A stretch of DNA of 46,816 bases from Porodaedalea pini. Lineage: Eukaryota > Basidiomycota > Agaricomycetes > Hymenochaetales > Hymenochaetaceae. Position 1 is the stretch's first letter. Each line of letters opens with the position of its first letter. The stretch is taken from positions 1 to 46,816 of the forward strand of contig NBAY01000153.1 in NCBI GenBank assembly GCA_002794775.1, given 5' to 3'. Position numbers and translations under genes: made by a program. Shown here piece after piece: positions 1-10,949 of this stretch. The notes beneath the pieces are model-generated. The model was not told where the DNA came from. It saw nothing but the letters and a program-made list of their open reading frames with translations, and made no database searches.

Positions 1-3
1 TCA

Positions 4-84
4 AAAGACGAGGGGAAAAAAGGCTCGAGACGGCGAAAAATCCCATCCTGATCCCAGAAAGCTCAGATCCCAGTATTTGCTTGA
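4..84. repeat. Dispersed direct repeat, copy A
   Basis: About 80 bp here is nearly identical, in the same orientation, to 1348-1429. The shared block runs from 'aaagacgagg' to 'tatttgcttgat', with only a few substitutions near its left end. A shorter echo of its middle ('agaaagctcagatc') occurs near 1091. The copy lies at the window edge, so its full extent is unknown. Confidence 0.85.
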
Positions 85-1347
85 TGCGACCGACAATAGG
101 GAAAATAGAAATAGCTGTTCAAGATGGATGGTATTGGATTGAATGTGAGTGGAAATTTCAATCAAAATTCATACATTGTCCTCTTCCTCTTCATTGTCCT
201 CCTCACCCTCGGTCCAGTCTTGATAGAAGTCTTCAATATCAGCTATGGCACCTAGGTCATGAGGATCAGTTTGCCGCTTGGGTATTCAGAAAGATGATTC
301 TGAGTAAGGGTTAGTAAGGGACCATAATATCACATAGACGCAGATGAACATACCAATTCCACCAAATCAATAGCTCAGCAGTGTACCTCTTGACATGTGG
401 GACATCAGACCTGAACAATTGAATAATACCATTAAACATCTCGGGTATTTCTGGAGCACTCGACATAGAGAAATGGAGCCTTGCGCTAAGAGCAAAGTAG
501 ACCTGGTAGTAATACATTTTTCAGTATTATATATGCGCAAACCGTGAAACAAATAAAATACCTGGACAGTAACGTATGCAAGTGATCCTGGAGTGACTTC
601 GGTCATACCATGGATCTCTGCATTACCTATTTTCGTACACCTTGAGCCTTTGACAGCGGGACCTGAGTTAGCAGAAGAAGGTGCCATAAAGATGTGTTTA
701 TAGGCCTACAAACCGTTTTCGAAGGCAAAGACTCAGCTATGATTGCCATCAAGTTCACGGGTAACTCCTTTTTTGTTTGTTACCGTGGCCCTGTCCGCAC
801 GCAACAAAGCTAGATATCTAGAAAGTATGTAATATAAATAAGCAATGATGTGATAGGGAAGGCATGAGTACGTCTTCTTTTGTTCAAGGTGGATCAGTGA
901 TTTGTTGTAATTCAGCAGGGCTAAGCTTTGCGTTAGGAATACCTTTGTTAAGAATTTGTTGCGGGCTAGTCCATGGTTCATATGCTCTAGCAAGGTAGCG
1001 TCCCTTGCTGATGAAGATGTCCGCTGCAGTACTGCAAATGAGTAAAGTAAACAGATAAACGAGGACAAGAGGAAGAAGCCAGCGTACTGATCACAGAAAG
1101 CTCAGATCACAGAAAGACAGAAGAAAGAATAGTACACACCTCTTTTTGAATCAATTGTAATATCTCGCCTGACATGACGATGTATGTTCGATGTGCATCC
1201 TTCACCCTATCAAAAAACAGCACCGCTAACTATAGTTTGCGGTACTGCATACTCCACCCCACCTGTCGCATGCACTAGGCTGGCGACGACGTCAGGGTTG
1301 GCTATACTATGACAGCGGTTGCTATTGAGCCTGGGAGCACTTGTTGA

Positions 1348-1429
1348 AAGACGAGGTGAAAGAAGGCTCGAGACAGCGAGAAATCCCATCCTGATCCCAG
1401 AAAGCTCAGATCCCAGTATTTGCTTGATC
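1348..1429. repeat. Dispersed direct repeat, copy B
   Basis: This is the partner of the repeat at 4-84, about 80 bp and nearly identical. It sits inside the span of the broken minus-strand gene, between its putative first and second coding blocks. No target-site duplication or terminal structure is visible, so the element class is unknown. Confidence 0.85.
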
Positions 1430-1561
1430 TGGCTGTCGATGGTCAGCCGGTAAAGCAATATGATATGTTTTAGTATACGGACCTCTTTCTTGAGTTCTAG
1501 TGCTCAAACTTGTTGGGTAATGCATGAAGTCCATATCATGGCTTGCTACGACAGCTGCTGT

Positions 1562-1763
1562 TGTCGACTCGTATCAACGGATGGGAAAACGATCCACTGG
1601 AGGATTATCTCAAAGTACTTACTCCGGAGTGAGCGGCTGAACCTCTGCGGGGGCCAGGAGCTTTGCGAGTGTCTCGTTCTCAAATCCACGAAAGTCTTTG
1701 CGATTATTATCTGGCTGTGTCGACTCGTTGTCAACGGATGGGAAAACGATCCACTGGAGGATA
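1562..1763. repeat. Direct duplication of a ~45-bp block (1562-1606 and 1718-1763)
   Basis: The same roughly 45-bp block containing 'caacggatgggaaaacgat' occurs at 1562-1606 and at 1718-1763. On the minus strand each copy reads ILQWIVFPSVD and contains a 'cctccag' splice-acceptor-like sequence. The duplication flanks the FRGFENETLAKLL coding block, so it may have duplicated an intron-exon border. Confidence 0.8.
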
Positions 1764-1851
1764 ACATCGCTGATCCCCGATGTGTCACTGATCCTTGGTG
1801 TGTCGGTTGTTCGAGCGGTACGCAGACGCTCACGCAAGTAACAAAGCCCAT

Positions 1852-2606
1852 GAGTTATTGACTATGCAGAAAGAAAAGGAAACAATTACTTACCAAACCT
1901 GAGCGGTGGTCCGTGCCGTTTCGCAAGCTCAGTCTAGCAAGGTAGCATGATCGCACCTACTACTCGTAATCTGGCCATTGAGCGTGTGCTTGGTCGTGGT
2001 CAAGTAAAAGATTGAGGACGGTTGAAGGGCTACAGTCGCGGAGAATGAGATAGAGGGGAGGGAGACATCGGTGTGGGAGTCAGGCTTGCGGCAGTGGGGC
2101 CTGAGCCTAGTTGGGAGTGAGTCACGCGTGCATTCCCATGTACTCCGGCACGTGACGACTCGGTCCAAAGTCAATCATCGCCGCTGCCACTCTCGTCGTT
2201 GACTTCAAGTTGCCTCCCACCATCAATCAACCCGTTACCACCGCCCGAAGAACCCACCCGACCATCACGAAGTCCCTAAGAGTCAGCCTAGTGCATACTT
2301 GTGGACATATCATTGACGGTCTGCAGTAGCAAACCATCTTGTGTATCTCAGCGGCTACAATTCGTATTTGCTGAGCTGAAGGTCATCGTCTTCAGGGCCC
2401 AACACTTCAAGGATTTCTCCGTGGAGAGGCAGATTGAAATTGCGAGGTGTGTCATAGAAAGTTGCTTATTTGAATGTGCTGAAGGCTCGAACGTTTTCAA
2501 AGACATTTCAGTCCAATCCTGATTCATCCTACGTCAAGGCTTTCTCGAAGTTCTCCAAATTTCAATCCTTCGTCGACCACGTAACTTGCGACAGACCTAT
2601 CTCAAG
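1852..2606. other. Intergenic, no supported gene
   Basis: Only short unconvincing open frames are present. This stretch separates the broken minus-strand gene from the plus-strand gene starting at 2607 and may contain both promoters. I see no RNA gene or repeat structure in it. Confidence 0.5.
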
Positions 2607-2660
2607 ATGTCAAGCGGAGGTGATTACTCTTGGTATGGTACGAATGGCGAGAATAGCTCG

Positions 2661-2960
2661 TGGGGCGAAGAGCAAGGCTCGTGCCAGTGGGAGCTTGGCT
2701 TGTGGGGCAAGGAGCAAGGCTCGGGGGGCAAAGAGCAAGGCTCGGGGGGCAAAGAGCAAGGCTTGGGGGGCAAAGAGCAAGGCTCGGGGGGCAAAGAGCA
2801 AGGCTCGGGGGGCAAAGAGCAAGGCTCGGGGTGCAAGGAGCAAGGCTCGGGGTGCAAGGAGCAAGGCTCGGGGTGCAAGGAGCAAGGCTCGTACCAGTGG
2901 GATGGAGAGCTTGGCTCATGGAGCAATGAGCCTGGCTCGTGGGGCGATGAGCGTCGTTCG
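2661..2960 (+). repeat. 21-bp coding minisatellite
   Basis: About a dozen tandem units of 21 bp, core 'gggggcaaagagcaaggctc', with central units perfect and edge units degenerate. Because 21 is a multiple of three, each frame encodes a 7-residue repeat. In the frame of the gene starting at 2607 it is G-K-E-Q-G-S-G. The other frames and the opposite strand are also open through it, which produces spurious long ORFs. Confidence 0.95.
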
Positions 2961-3701
2961 AGGAGTGAAGGACAACAACAGAATGCCTTACCTTTGAAAA
3001 AGACGCATGATCTCGGTACGTTTGCGAGCTGCTGATTCTGAAATGCATTCTAAAGTATTTGCACGCAGATGAGAGTGTATACCCAGTACGAGCCCTAGAT
3101 GCCCAAGTTTTGGCGGATATGCAGTATAACAAGAACGTCATCTCGAGTCCGAACACAAACTGGGTACCACAATACCCGATAGTGAATGAGAAACTTGGTG
3201 TTCTCAAACATGTCGATGGCTTTTGGAGAGGTCACGAATACAGCCGATGGCCCCAATTTTTCTCAAAAACTTCCATCCATCACGCTTGCATCCTGTTCGA
3301 TGTGAATAACACCACGGGTAGCTTTGTGCACCTTTGTTCTCTCGTCGTAGACATTCCTTTGTACGATCCCAAAGAGTCTGAGGACTTTACGGAGGTCCTC
3401 CTGCTCGACGAGGATGGTAACAAGGAGCACTGGCACGACAACGAACTGCAGATGCAAGTCGGCCGGTTGTGTCGAGAACTTATCGACAATTTGGAAACTG
3501 CACTGCTCTTGATAGCGGTGAAAACGTGAACTAGTGGCTCGATACGCAGGCAAGAAGGGTCCAATGACGGAATGGACAAGACATACAGGCGGTGCTTGCA
3601 AGCGGGCCAGTTTGGAGTCAAGCGCCTTCGCCTCCTGAAAAGCAGCTGGCGGCAGACATTGTTCACTGTACGCGACATCCAGCGCTCCATTCTTGAACTG
3701 C

Positions 3702-4151
3702 ATGGGTGTTAGAACTCGAACTTCCCCTTTTCTTTATTTTCCCTTTTCCTTTTCCTTTTCTTTTAATCGCTCCTTTTCATTATATTTAATCATCTTTTCA
3801 ATCATTTCCCACACTCCTTTCACATGACCTTCATTCGTTCCATTCCGCTCCCTTTTATGTAATCGTAGACAAAGGGGCAACCGGTTCTCACGAGGTGATC
3901 ACTGTATATAAGGAAGAGGAATCGCATCTGAACACCTGTTCTGCTTTTCCTCTTACCTCCGTGACGACCTAGGTGAGACCGCGTCCCCCTCCTGTAGTAG
4001 AGTACATTGTATTAATCCTCTTACCTCTGTGACGACCTAGCCTGAGTACAGCGTGTCCCGAGTCTCCACTCGAGTATAGCACGTCCCAGACGACAGTCAG
4101 CCGAGGCCTGCCCAGTCCGAGACGTCTCCCGGACTCCCGCCTAACAATGGG
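3702..4151. mobile_element. Solo LTR with 5-bp target-site duplication (ATGGG)
   Basis: A 440-bp unit at 3707-4146 begins TGTTAG and ends CTAACA, a 6-bp inverted terminus with TG...CA ends. It is flanked by ATGGG at 3702-3706 and 4147-4151. Inside are a pyrimidine-rich tract (about 3718-3840), a TATA-like 'tatataag' at 3905-3912, and an internal duplication of 'cctcttacct(c/t)(c/t)gtgacgacctag' at 3949 and 4017. No gag or pol remains. This is what LTR-LTR recombination leaves behind. The 5-bp duplication fits Gypsy or Copia, and the family is not determined. Confidence 0.92.
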
Positions 4152-5785
4152 CTGCATACGTACCTCAATGTCATGCTGCCACGCATCAAGTCGAAGCAAT
4201 CCTATGAAACAGAGATCCTGCCTGTTCGTGGCGCATTCACTACCGAGCCCTCCATCATCAACCACCTCTATCGGATCGTATACCTGTGTGGTTCATTTGT
4301 TGGCATGAACAGTTAGATGGAAAAATTTTTGCCGTCCGGGATTGTGTTCCATGGTCAAAGTACGTTGAAAGCGGCTTATTCCAATTTAAAGGAAGGCCTC
4401 TTCACGACGGCTTTAGCTTTCAACTGGATGTGCATTTGTGAGATCTGTCGAGGAGTCAGTTCATGGTGGAAGACGACATCAGCGAGCTCCTCGAGCAAAT
4501 GTACGGCTTTCAGAATCATCAACCCGGAGCTCCCACTTTCAGTCATCCTTCGTCATCGTCGTCTGCTACGAAACACACTCAGGCTCCTCCTTCAATACCT
4601 TTGTCTTCAGTCCCTTCCACTGATGCAGCGTCCCGGGTGAACGTACCTTCAAAGAAGAAGAAGAGCTTCAAGAAGAGGGCCGAGAAAGAAAAGGCGGAGA
4701 ACAAGGGGAAGCAGAAGGCGCAAAGTGAGCCTTACATTAACTACGCTCGTATCCTCCACATACCGAATGGAGTTGATGGTCGACTGGACCTGCCTTCGTA
4801 CCACAAGGTCGTGTTGGGCAGTCTGACGAAACTCGGCACCATAGGCCAGAACAAGACCCACGCTGCACTCTACCCACTCCCTCCACCTTTCCTGCTCATC
4901 CATCCCAGTGCAGAAAAGACGGCGGATCTTTATCTCAACTACATCTGTATACGGCCTACATTGATTGATATGCTCCTCAAAGGCGGCATCTTCGACAAGT
5001 CAATATGGCGCAGGCTGCGAGACTGGAAGACCATCGTGCACGGCGACTACATGAAGTCCACGCCGCTCCCACCGAACACCGCCGATCCATTCGTAGAGCG
5101 CATCTACAACAGGATGCCTTTGGTACTAGATGCCAGTCTGTCCAGACAGGCTGCCAGTCACATCTCTCTCTCTTTGCATGATCGTGACACGCCAGACACG
5201 AGCGACTTGCCTCCCACAAAACGGCAACAAATTTCCGACAAGGCGACCATCAAGGTCGTGTTTGGCGTTGAGCGCCACTTGGAGCTGTTCGATCGAACTA
5301 AGCAGCAGGTATGGCGCGGTAAATCCGTCTCAACGGACTGCATAGGCCGCAACAAGGTCCTTCGAATGGAAGTCCAGTGGGAACTTTCTGAGCTTTTATT
5401 CCGGTACGAGCTGTATGCGCTCGATCAACTGATCCTGCCGCGCGAACACATGACAATGGACGAGCATCGGCAACGGAATGCTCTATTGAGCCGCATCTAT
5501 CTCGGCACCACCGACGGCTCGACCACTGTCATTCCTGACATACGGAAGCCGATAAGGGAGTACTGGGGAGAACAATTGGACGACGGCTCCATCGAGGCCC
5601 TTTTCCTCATTCTGAAGGTGTGGCCTGGCTTCCCCACGAGTGTAGGTGCCAGTGTGAAGGACTTCTGTCCCTTGATCTCATTCTACGTTGAGACCTTCAT
5701 TCGATATTTCAATCGCATTCCCTCTATGCACTGTAACGTTCCCATCTCGCTGCTGTAGCATCACTCATTATTGGATAGGATACAT

Positions 5786-5868
5786 TGTAATTATACAGCA
5801 TAGTTCTTCATGTATTTAATGCAATTGTAGTTATACGACATAGTTCTTCAGGTATTTAATGCAATTAT
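5786..5868. repeat. Tandem duplication of a ~38-bp AT-rich unit
   Basis: Two adjacent copies of an AT-rich unit containing 'catagttcttca(t/g)gtattt' occur just 3' of the stop codon of the disrupted gene. They probably lie in its 3' untranslated region or the following spacer. Confidence 0.8.
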
Positions 5869-6345
5869 ACTTTCCGTGTAATACTTGCAGAGATGCTTAT
5901 AAGCATTGTATATAACCACCAAAGTCTTGCACAAGTATATGAGACGCTCGCAAAACTTACGCCTTGCTTATTATGGAAGTGACAGACTTTCCAGCACATT
6001 ACATTTGCATGAAACATATGTACAACTATTTCATGCCCTTATATCCTTGTGGAAAGTCTTAAATTACCCTTACAACCTTGCACAATTATTATGCACGCTT
6101 ATAAGCCTTTAGGAAGCCTTGTCATCCCATTAAAGCTACATATAACCTAATTTAGTCTGGTCCGATCATTACTGCGTCATTATCATTCCCAAAAGCGTAT
6201 ATCATTTGATGCAAAATTTTGTGATGCAGTTTGTTCAGGATCAAAGTATTGCTTAGTATCTACTTTGCTTATGAATCGACACAAGGTATAGTACAAAGAC
6301 AGCAGGAATTAGTTCATCAAATGAAATTGATTCCCGCATAAACGC
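5869..6345. other. AT-rich spacer with a 29-bp sequence shared with 46061-46089
   Basis: No gene is supported. The spacer is AT-rich with repeated 'gcttataag'-type words. Positions 6200-6228 match 46061-46089 exactly in inverted orientation. Positions from about 6230 onward resemble the 3' flanks of the two other copies of the small gene family downstream. Confidence 0.6.
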
Positions 6346-6747
6346 TCACTCCTTCTCATCATCTTGAGGGTTTGGTAACGTCGTCCACTGTTTGAGCATC
6401 TTGTGCACGTCCATACCATTCGTCTTCAGCCAAGTCAGCACCTTCGCATCTCTTTTCGTCGCAGGCACATTGGTATAGTTTTCCAGTGTCTCATGAGGGT
6501 GATTGTACGCATGGTAAACGATAAGTAGGCGACAGTCTTCTTCTCTCAGTGAACCCCAATGGAAGGACGTCGACCACAACACACACTGCGGGAAGTGCTT
6601 CCCCAATGTCAAACCAACCACCGCGACTACATTTGCTATGGTCACGGTCTTGTTCAAGTCTGTGAATTCCTTCTTGGTGATGTTCGAGGCGATTGTCGCG
6701 ACTTGCTCAATTGTAAGCAAGAATCCGACGTACTTGAAGACCGGCAT
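6346..6747 (-). CDS. Small hypothetical protein, paralog copy 1 (133 aa)
   Basis: Single-exon frame from ATG at 6747, chosen because copy 2 starts at the identical MPVFKYVGFLLTIEQVAT. It has a hydrophobic N-terminus (about residues 1-20), a mid-region with LTLGKHFPQCVLW, and a C-terminal half with HAYNHPHETLENYTNVPATK and LKQWTTLPNPQDD. There is no recognisable catalytic motif and I do not know the family's function. The 5' and 3' flanks are also homologous to those of copy 2 (13515-13934), so the duplicated segment includes promoter and UTR. A 5'-leader intron is possible, since both copies have a conserved CTCGCAAGGATGG-like block about 130 bp upstream. Confidence 0.6.
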   Translation of the reverse strand: MPVFKYVGFLLTIEQVATIASNITKKEFTDLNKTVTIANVVAVVGLTLGKHFPQCVLWSTSFHWGSLREEDCRLLIVYHAYNHPHETLENYTNVPATKRDAKVLTWLKTNGMDVHKMLKQWTTLPNPQDDEKE

Positions 6748-7094
6748 GTGTCTACTGGTGTGACAGAAAGCAAAGGGAGTGGGTAGTAGCAACAGGTGCA
6801 CAAAGCGTCTAACGTAGCCTAAAAGTATCACAAAGTATTCGATGTGCTGTGTATAGGATATGGAAAGATTTCACTCGCAAGGATGGATGGGTTTTTCAGG
6901 TTGAACTGTCAGTCCCAAGCAATTACGCGAGAGTTTAAGACCTTGGCCATCAAGAACGATCACGTGGTGTTATGTTTATAATACTCTGCTATCTACTGCT
7001 AACAGACCTCCAACCGCTGCGGAAAAGAAACAAAAGGAGAAAGACTATGTAGTGCACGAAAAGGTTGGGATAGAATGATATGGAAAGACTGTAT
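6748..7094. other. 5' flank of paralog copy 1 and junction with the LINE
   Basis: The first ~180 bp align by eye with the 5' flank of copy 2 (13935-14110), so this is the copy 1 promoter or leader. The remainder leads into the LINE 3' tail near 7095. I could not identify the LINE target-site duplication. Confidence 0.5.
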
Positions 7095-7119
7095 GTAAAG
7101 GTAAAGGTACGGATAGTAG

Positions 7120-10100
7120 TTAAAGGTAAAAGGAGGGTGGTAATTCAGATAAAAGGGGCATGCTGTTGGGTGGTCGACGGAAAGAGAAGTACGTGAATTT
7201 CAAAAGTAAAAGAAAGTTATTTGGACGAAACCAGTCTGAAAACGTTATAGGAAGGGATCGTTGATGAAAGAGGCCATGACGAACAAGTGAAAAGAAAGCA
7301 CAGCTATTAAGCATGTGATGGACATCATGTTTTGTGCACGATGGGTCTGGACACCAGGGTTTGAGGTTTCGATTATGCAGATCGAGCACGTTCAGCATTA
7401 AGCTGGCAGCGCGAGAAAGAACTAAGCGATGTATCCTTTTCCTAGGGGAAAGCTTCAAGAACGGACGAATGGATCGCGTTGGGTGGAGGATGAACGAGGA
7501 CGGCTCTAGAATTGAGCGATGTCTGCGAAGGTTGATGATACCGGCTTTCCAGTCTTGAAGGAGGTCAAGCTGTACTTGCGCGTTCAGATTAGGTAAGGAA
7601 ACCGGAGTGGTCTCGCGATCGGGTTTGGTGGCGGCATCTTTTGCAAGTTTATCGGCTTTAGAGTTGCCCAGTACTCCTCTATGTGAGGGGAGCCACTGTA
7701 TTGTGATGTGTGAAGCGTCATGGTGGAGGGCAAGAAAAACCCCACAGAGGCGGCAGAAGGTTATGATAAATTCTGCATGCCGAGCGTCGTTGGAGAAGAT
7801 GAGTTCGACGCAATTGAGTGAGTCCGTGACAATGTGAATGTGGATAGGTGTGAAGCATTTCGCCAAAAGGAGAGAGATACAATGCATGGCTGCGATGAGC
7901 GCTTCCTGCTCCTCGAACAAGATGTTCGATCAAGAGTGCGCTGCTGAAGAAAAGACAGCAAGTTCTTTATGATCGTGCATGATAACGAATCCGTGGCCAC
8001 CGTTGTAAGAGCCATCGGCGTCGGGAATGATGGAGCCATCTGTAAAAATAAAGTACTGGTAGGGGGGAGGGTGCAGAAAGAAAGAATTGAACTTGCGAAT
8101 AGCGCGGTTACGTTGATCTACGGAAGGAATGGGTGTCATAATCAGGCGAGAATGAATGGAGGTAAAGTTGGGAAAGGAAACTAATTTTGGAATTTTGATG
8201 TCAGGAAGGAGGGATGATGTTAAATATTGATTAGGGACGGGGTCGTGTTTCGAATGGGCAAAATATGATAGTAAGAAGCGTTGAGAAAGAGATCTGATGA
8301 AAAGATTAAGTGGAGGACATGACAGAAAAGATTCTGCGACTGCCGGGTTGATGTTTTTTGAAAATATGTGATGAAAAAACCGATTCTGGGTTGGTTGAAG
8401 AATATTAATGAACAAAGAGTCTGGGAACAGGACAGCACCATAGATGGCGACTGTACGAATCAAGCCGAAGTATAATTGTCTGGCGTATTGAAAGTATGCG
8501 CCATTAGAGCGGTGGAAAAGAAAGGATCGTTGATGAAGAGTAGATAAAGCTTTGTTCGCCTAAGATTGAAAGTGAAGTTTGGGTGAAAGATCATAGGAAA
8601 AGATTACGCCTAACCACGTAAGGTGACTTGAAGGAGGAATGATGCGATTGTTAGGAAGAGATAAAGACGCACTGGAAGAGGATGGAGAATCATGTAAGAA
8701 AGATCGAAAAGTAAGGGATGCTAATTGGTGGTGTGGAAGAATGTGAAGAAGTTCGATGGCATCCGGGTCGATGGAGAGGCCAAGGGCTTGGAATTGAAGG
8801 GATAGAAAGTGAAATTGATTACGAAGTCGAGTCAGATTGGTTGAAATACTGAGAGAGCGTGAATAAAGAAGGTGATCGTCCATGTACACGAGTAAAGGGC
8901 GATGCGAACCAAAATGGGTGTTGCAAGCCAAAATGGCGTCTGCTGCTGCAAAGACTGAAATAAGGGGAGATAGAGGCGACCCTTAAGGGACACCTCGATT
9001 TGGTTTGATAAAGGGAGTGGAAAAGAAATTGTTGAAGTGAAACGAAATGGGTCTGTCCATAAGCCAAACAGACAGAACGTAAATTAGGTTGGGGTGAACG
9101 TTAGAAAGGATAAGTTTGTTAAGAAGGCGATTATGAGAAATATTGTCAAAGAAACATTGAATGTCAACGGTAAGAATAGAGGTGATGAAATAGCGGTGTC
9201 GTCGCGTAACAGTTCGGAAGTAGTCACCACCACTGTTGGTGAAAGGTTGGGTTAAAATTGTAGAGAGAAGTTCATAACAAGCAGTAAGGGAAGAGCGATG
9301 TTTCCGACACCCATGTTGGGCGTCGGGTAAAAGATTGTGGGTTTCAAAAAAGGGTTGTAAAATATTGAAAAGAATGTGTTCAAAAAGTTTGCCGATAGTG
9401 TCAACCAGGGTAATAGGGCGATATGCTCTTGGGACTGAAAAGTCGGAACGTTTGGGTTTTGGGATAAAAGTAACGAGTGAAGTTTTGAATGATAAAGGAA
9501 AATGGCCCATTTGGAGGCACAGAGAAAAAAGATCAACGAAAAACTGTCCGCGGTGTTCGACGAGTAATGCGAGATGTTTGTAGGAGATGTGGTTGTTGCC
9601 AGGACTAGTTTCTTGGTCGATGCCTCAGAGCGCATCATGAATGTCGCTCATCATAATGGAACTGTAGTCGCGGAGGGCTGGGAGTGGGATGACCTCCGGT
9701 ATGGCTGTTAAGGGAGGAAAGAACGTTTCACGGAAAAGAGATGCTTTGTCTTCTTCAGTGAGTGTGAATGAGCCATTGGCCATATGTAACGCCCCAATAG
9801 GGAGGCGACGGCGAGCGGTGCCCAGATACTGATTGCGCCAGACAGATCAAGTGTTGGATTGCTGGAGGCGAGCACCAAAAAAGGCATTTTTGGCTCGGGT
9901 AATTTTGGTGTCGAGGAGTTTTCGCGAATCAGGTTGAGGGTTGCGACAGTGTGCGTGGTACAGTTTTGAACACGCCTCGGACCACCAAGTGTTGGGGCCG
10001 AAGTATGAGCGCGGTTTTCATTTGTGAAGAAACGTCAAGGCAAAGTTAGAAAAGGAAGTCTGAAAAGAAAAAAGGAGGTCGTCCAGCGCCTTAGGAGTGT

Positions 10101-10944
10101 GAATGTCAATTAAAGAAAAGGGAAAGGAATTAGAATCACAAAATTCTGCTACGAATGCAGGTAAGTCCTGAGAACGAATTGAACGAAGGGCGGGTTGTGG
10201 CGGGGAAGAGATTACATCCACGTTGAAAGAAAAAAGAAGTGGAACATGATCAGAAGAAATGTCAAGAGAGTGGTTCGAAATAGATGTGTTATTTAGGAGA
10301 TGAGGGGAATAATCCTCTGAAGCGATGACGAGGTCAATAATGGTCTTGGCGTTGTTGGAACGATTGAAATAAGTGTGTTGGTTAGGAGGGTTGCAAACAA
10401 CTAAACCACTATCGTTGATCCAGTCAACGAGAGCGCTGGACCGCAAAAAATCGGCCAATTGGTCCGGAAAAGACCAAAGATCGGAATGTCGGTTAAAGTC
10501 CCCTGTAAAGATATTGGAAGGAAGTTGTAGTGAAGGGAAAGGGTTTTCAAATTCATGCAGACTCGGGGAATTGTAAACGTTCCAAAGTAATAGAGGGGAT
10601 AAGTCACCCCGAGAAATGGAGATAACGCAAATGTTTGGAGAAGGAGGGTCGGAATTGTATAAGGAGACACGATGGATAATGTGAGGATGTACCAGGGTAC
10701 AGCAATGCAGTTTTGATGGAAGGGAAGGCTTAAAGATAGTGTAAGGGGCGGAGTTGTGAATTTGAAAAACTCGTGCACCTAAAGGAGACGATTTGGAAGG
10801 GATAATAGATGAAATGGTTGGGATCTCCTGAAAACAAATAATGTCAGGGGTAAAATGCATGGATGAAAAGGAGCGTAAAAGGTAATCGAATGTAGGCTCC
10901 GAATTACGAATATTGAGAGAAAAAACGGAAATAGTGCCAGACAT
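7120..10944 (-). pseudogene. LINE ORF2: AP endonuclease - reverse transcriptase - RNase H
   Basis: ORF2 begins at ATG 10944, five bases after the ORF1 stop, and covers 1275 codons in one frame. Endonuclease (first ~250 residues): CFQEI, GDFNRHSDLW and SSDHVPLLF. Reverse transcriptase: RAYRPITLVDTIGK, DIQCFFDNISH, the GVP(stop)GSPLSPL block and catalytic YMDD near 8890. RNase H: FTDGS near 8070, TDSLNCVELI, and WLPSHRGVLGNSKADKLA near 7700. In-frame stops are at 10018-10020, 9847-9849, 9625-9627, 8983-8985, 8560-8562 and 7930-7932. Four are TGA, one is TAA replacing the glutamine of the canonical GVPQGSP motif, and one is TAG. It cannot make a full-length protein. Its near-complete motifs suggest a geologically recent loss of activity. 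Confidence 0.93.
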
Positions 10945-10949
10945 AAGAA

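Larger units (their letters stand above)
250..1851 (-). pseudogene. Broken gene of an Agaricomycete-wide hypothetical family
   Basis: Several minus-strand blocks read like exons of one gene. From 5' to 3' they are: 1837-1620 (contains KDFRGFENETLAKLLAP, ending at a GTAAGT donor), about 1035-940 (ARDATLLEHMNHGLARNKFL), 687-562 (ends TPGSLAYVTVQ at a GTATTT donor), and 501-about 350 (VYFALSARLHF to LLIWWN). The wording resembles a hypothetical-protein family I recall as widespread in Agaricomycetes; that is recollection, not a search, and I know no function. The last join, if spliced at 349, gives TGA where the family expects an arginine, so the C-terminus looks lost. An internal duplication and repeats lie within it. 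I could not build one continuous frame. Confidence 0.45.
2607..5758 (+). pseudogene. Long hypothetical gene split by a solo LTR, two TGAs and a frameshift
   Basis: Reading: ATG at 2607; exon 2607-3015; a 53-bp intron; then one frame from 3069. The frame runs through NWVPQYPIVNEKLGVLK and DVNNTTGSFVHLCSLV, is broken by TGA at 3527-3529, and continues in frame (TYRRCLQAGQFGVKRL) to 3706. There a solo LTR interrupts it. Removing the LTR and one 5-bp target copy leaves the frame continuous (RSILELHG/LHTYLNVMLPRI). A 1-nt loss near 4275 changes frame before PVWFICWHEQLDGKIF. A second TGA at 4439-4441 is followed in frame by SQFMVEDDISELLEQMY and an uninterrupted 431 codons to the TAG at 5756. The N-terminus is a low-complexity G/E/Q repeat; the middle has a K/E-rich basic tract near 4640-4720. 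Function unknown. The 431-codon tail could still be expressed alone from ATG 4463. Confidence 0.7.

Noticed and set aside
2602..3207. A 201-codon minus-strand frame and several other frames over the minisatellite
   Set aside because: The 21-bp period keeps all frames open; only the frame from ATG 2607 continues through a normal intron into conserved-looking coding sequence.
3526..3549. A possible intron (GTGAAC...CGCAG) joining the two halves of the disrupted gene
   Set aside because: It would be only 24 bp. The simpler reading is an in-frame TGA at 3527-3529 with the same frame continuing afterwards.
3263..3703. Minus-strand frames of 136-146 codons
   Set aside because: They overlap the plus-strand gene, which has better coding character and continues across the LTR.
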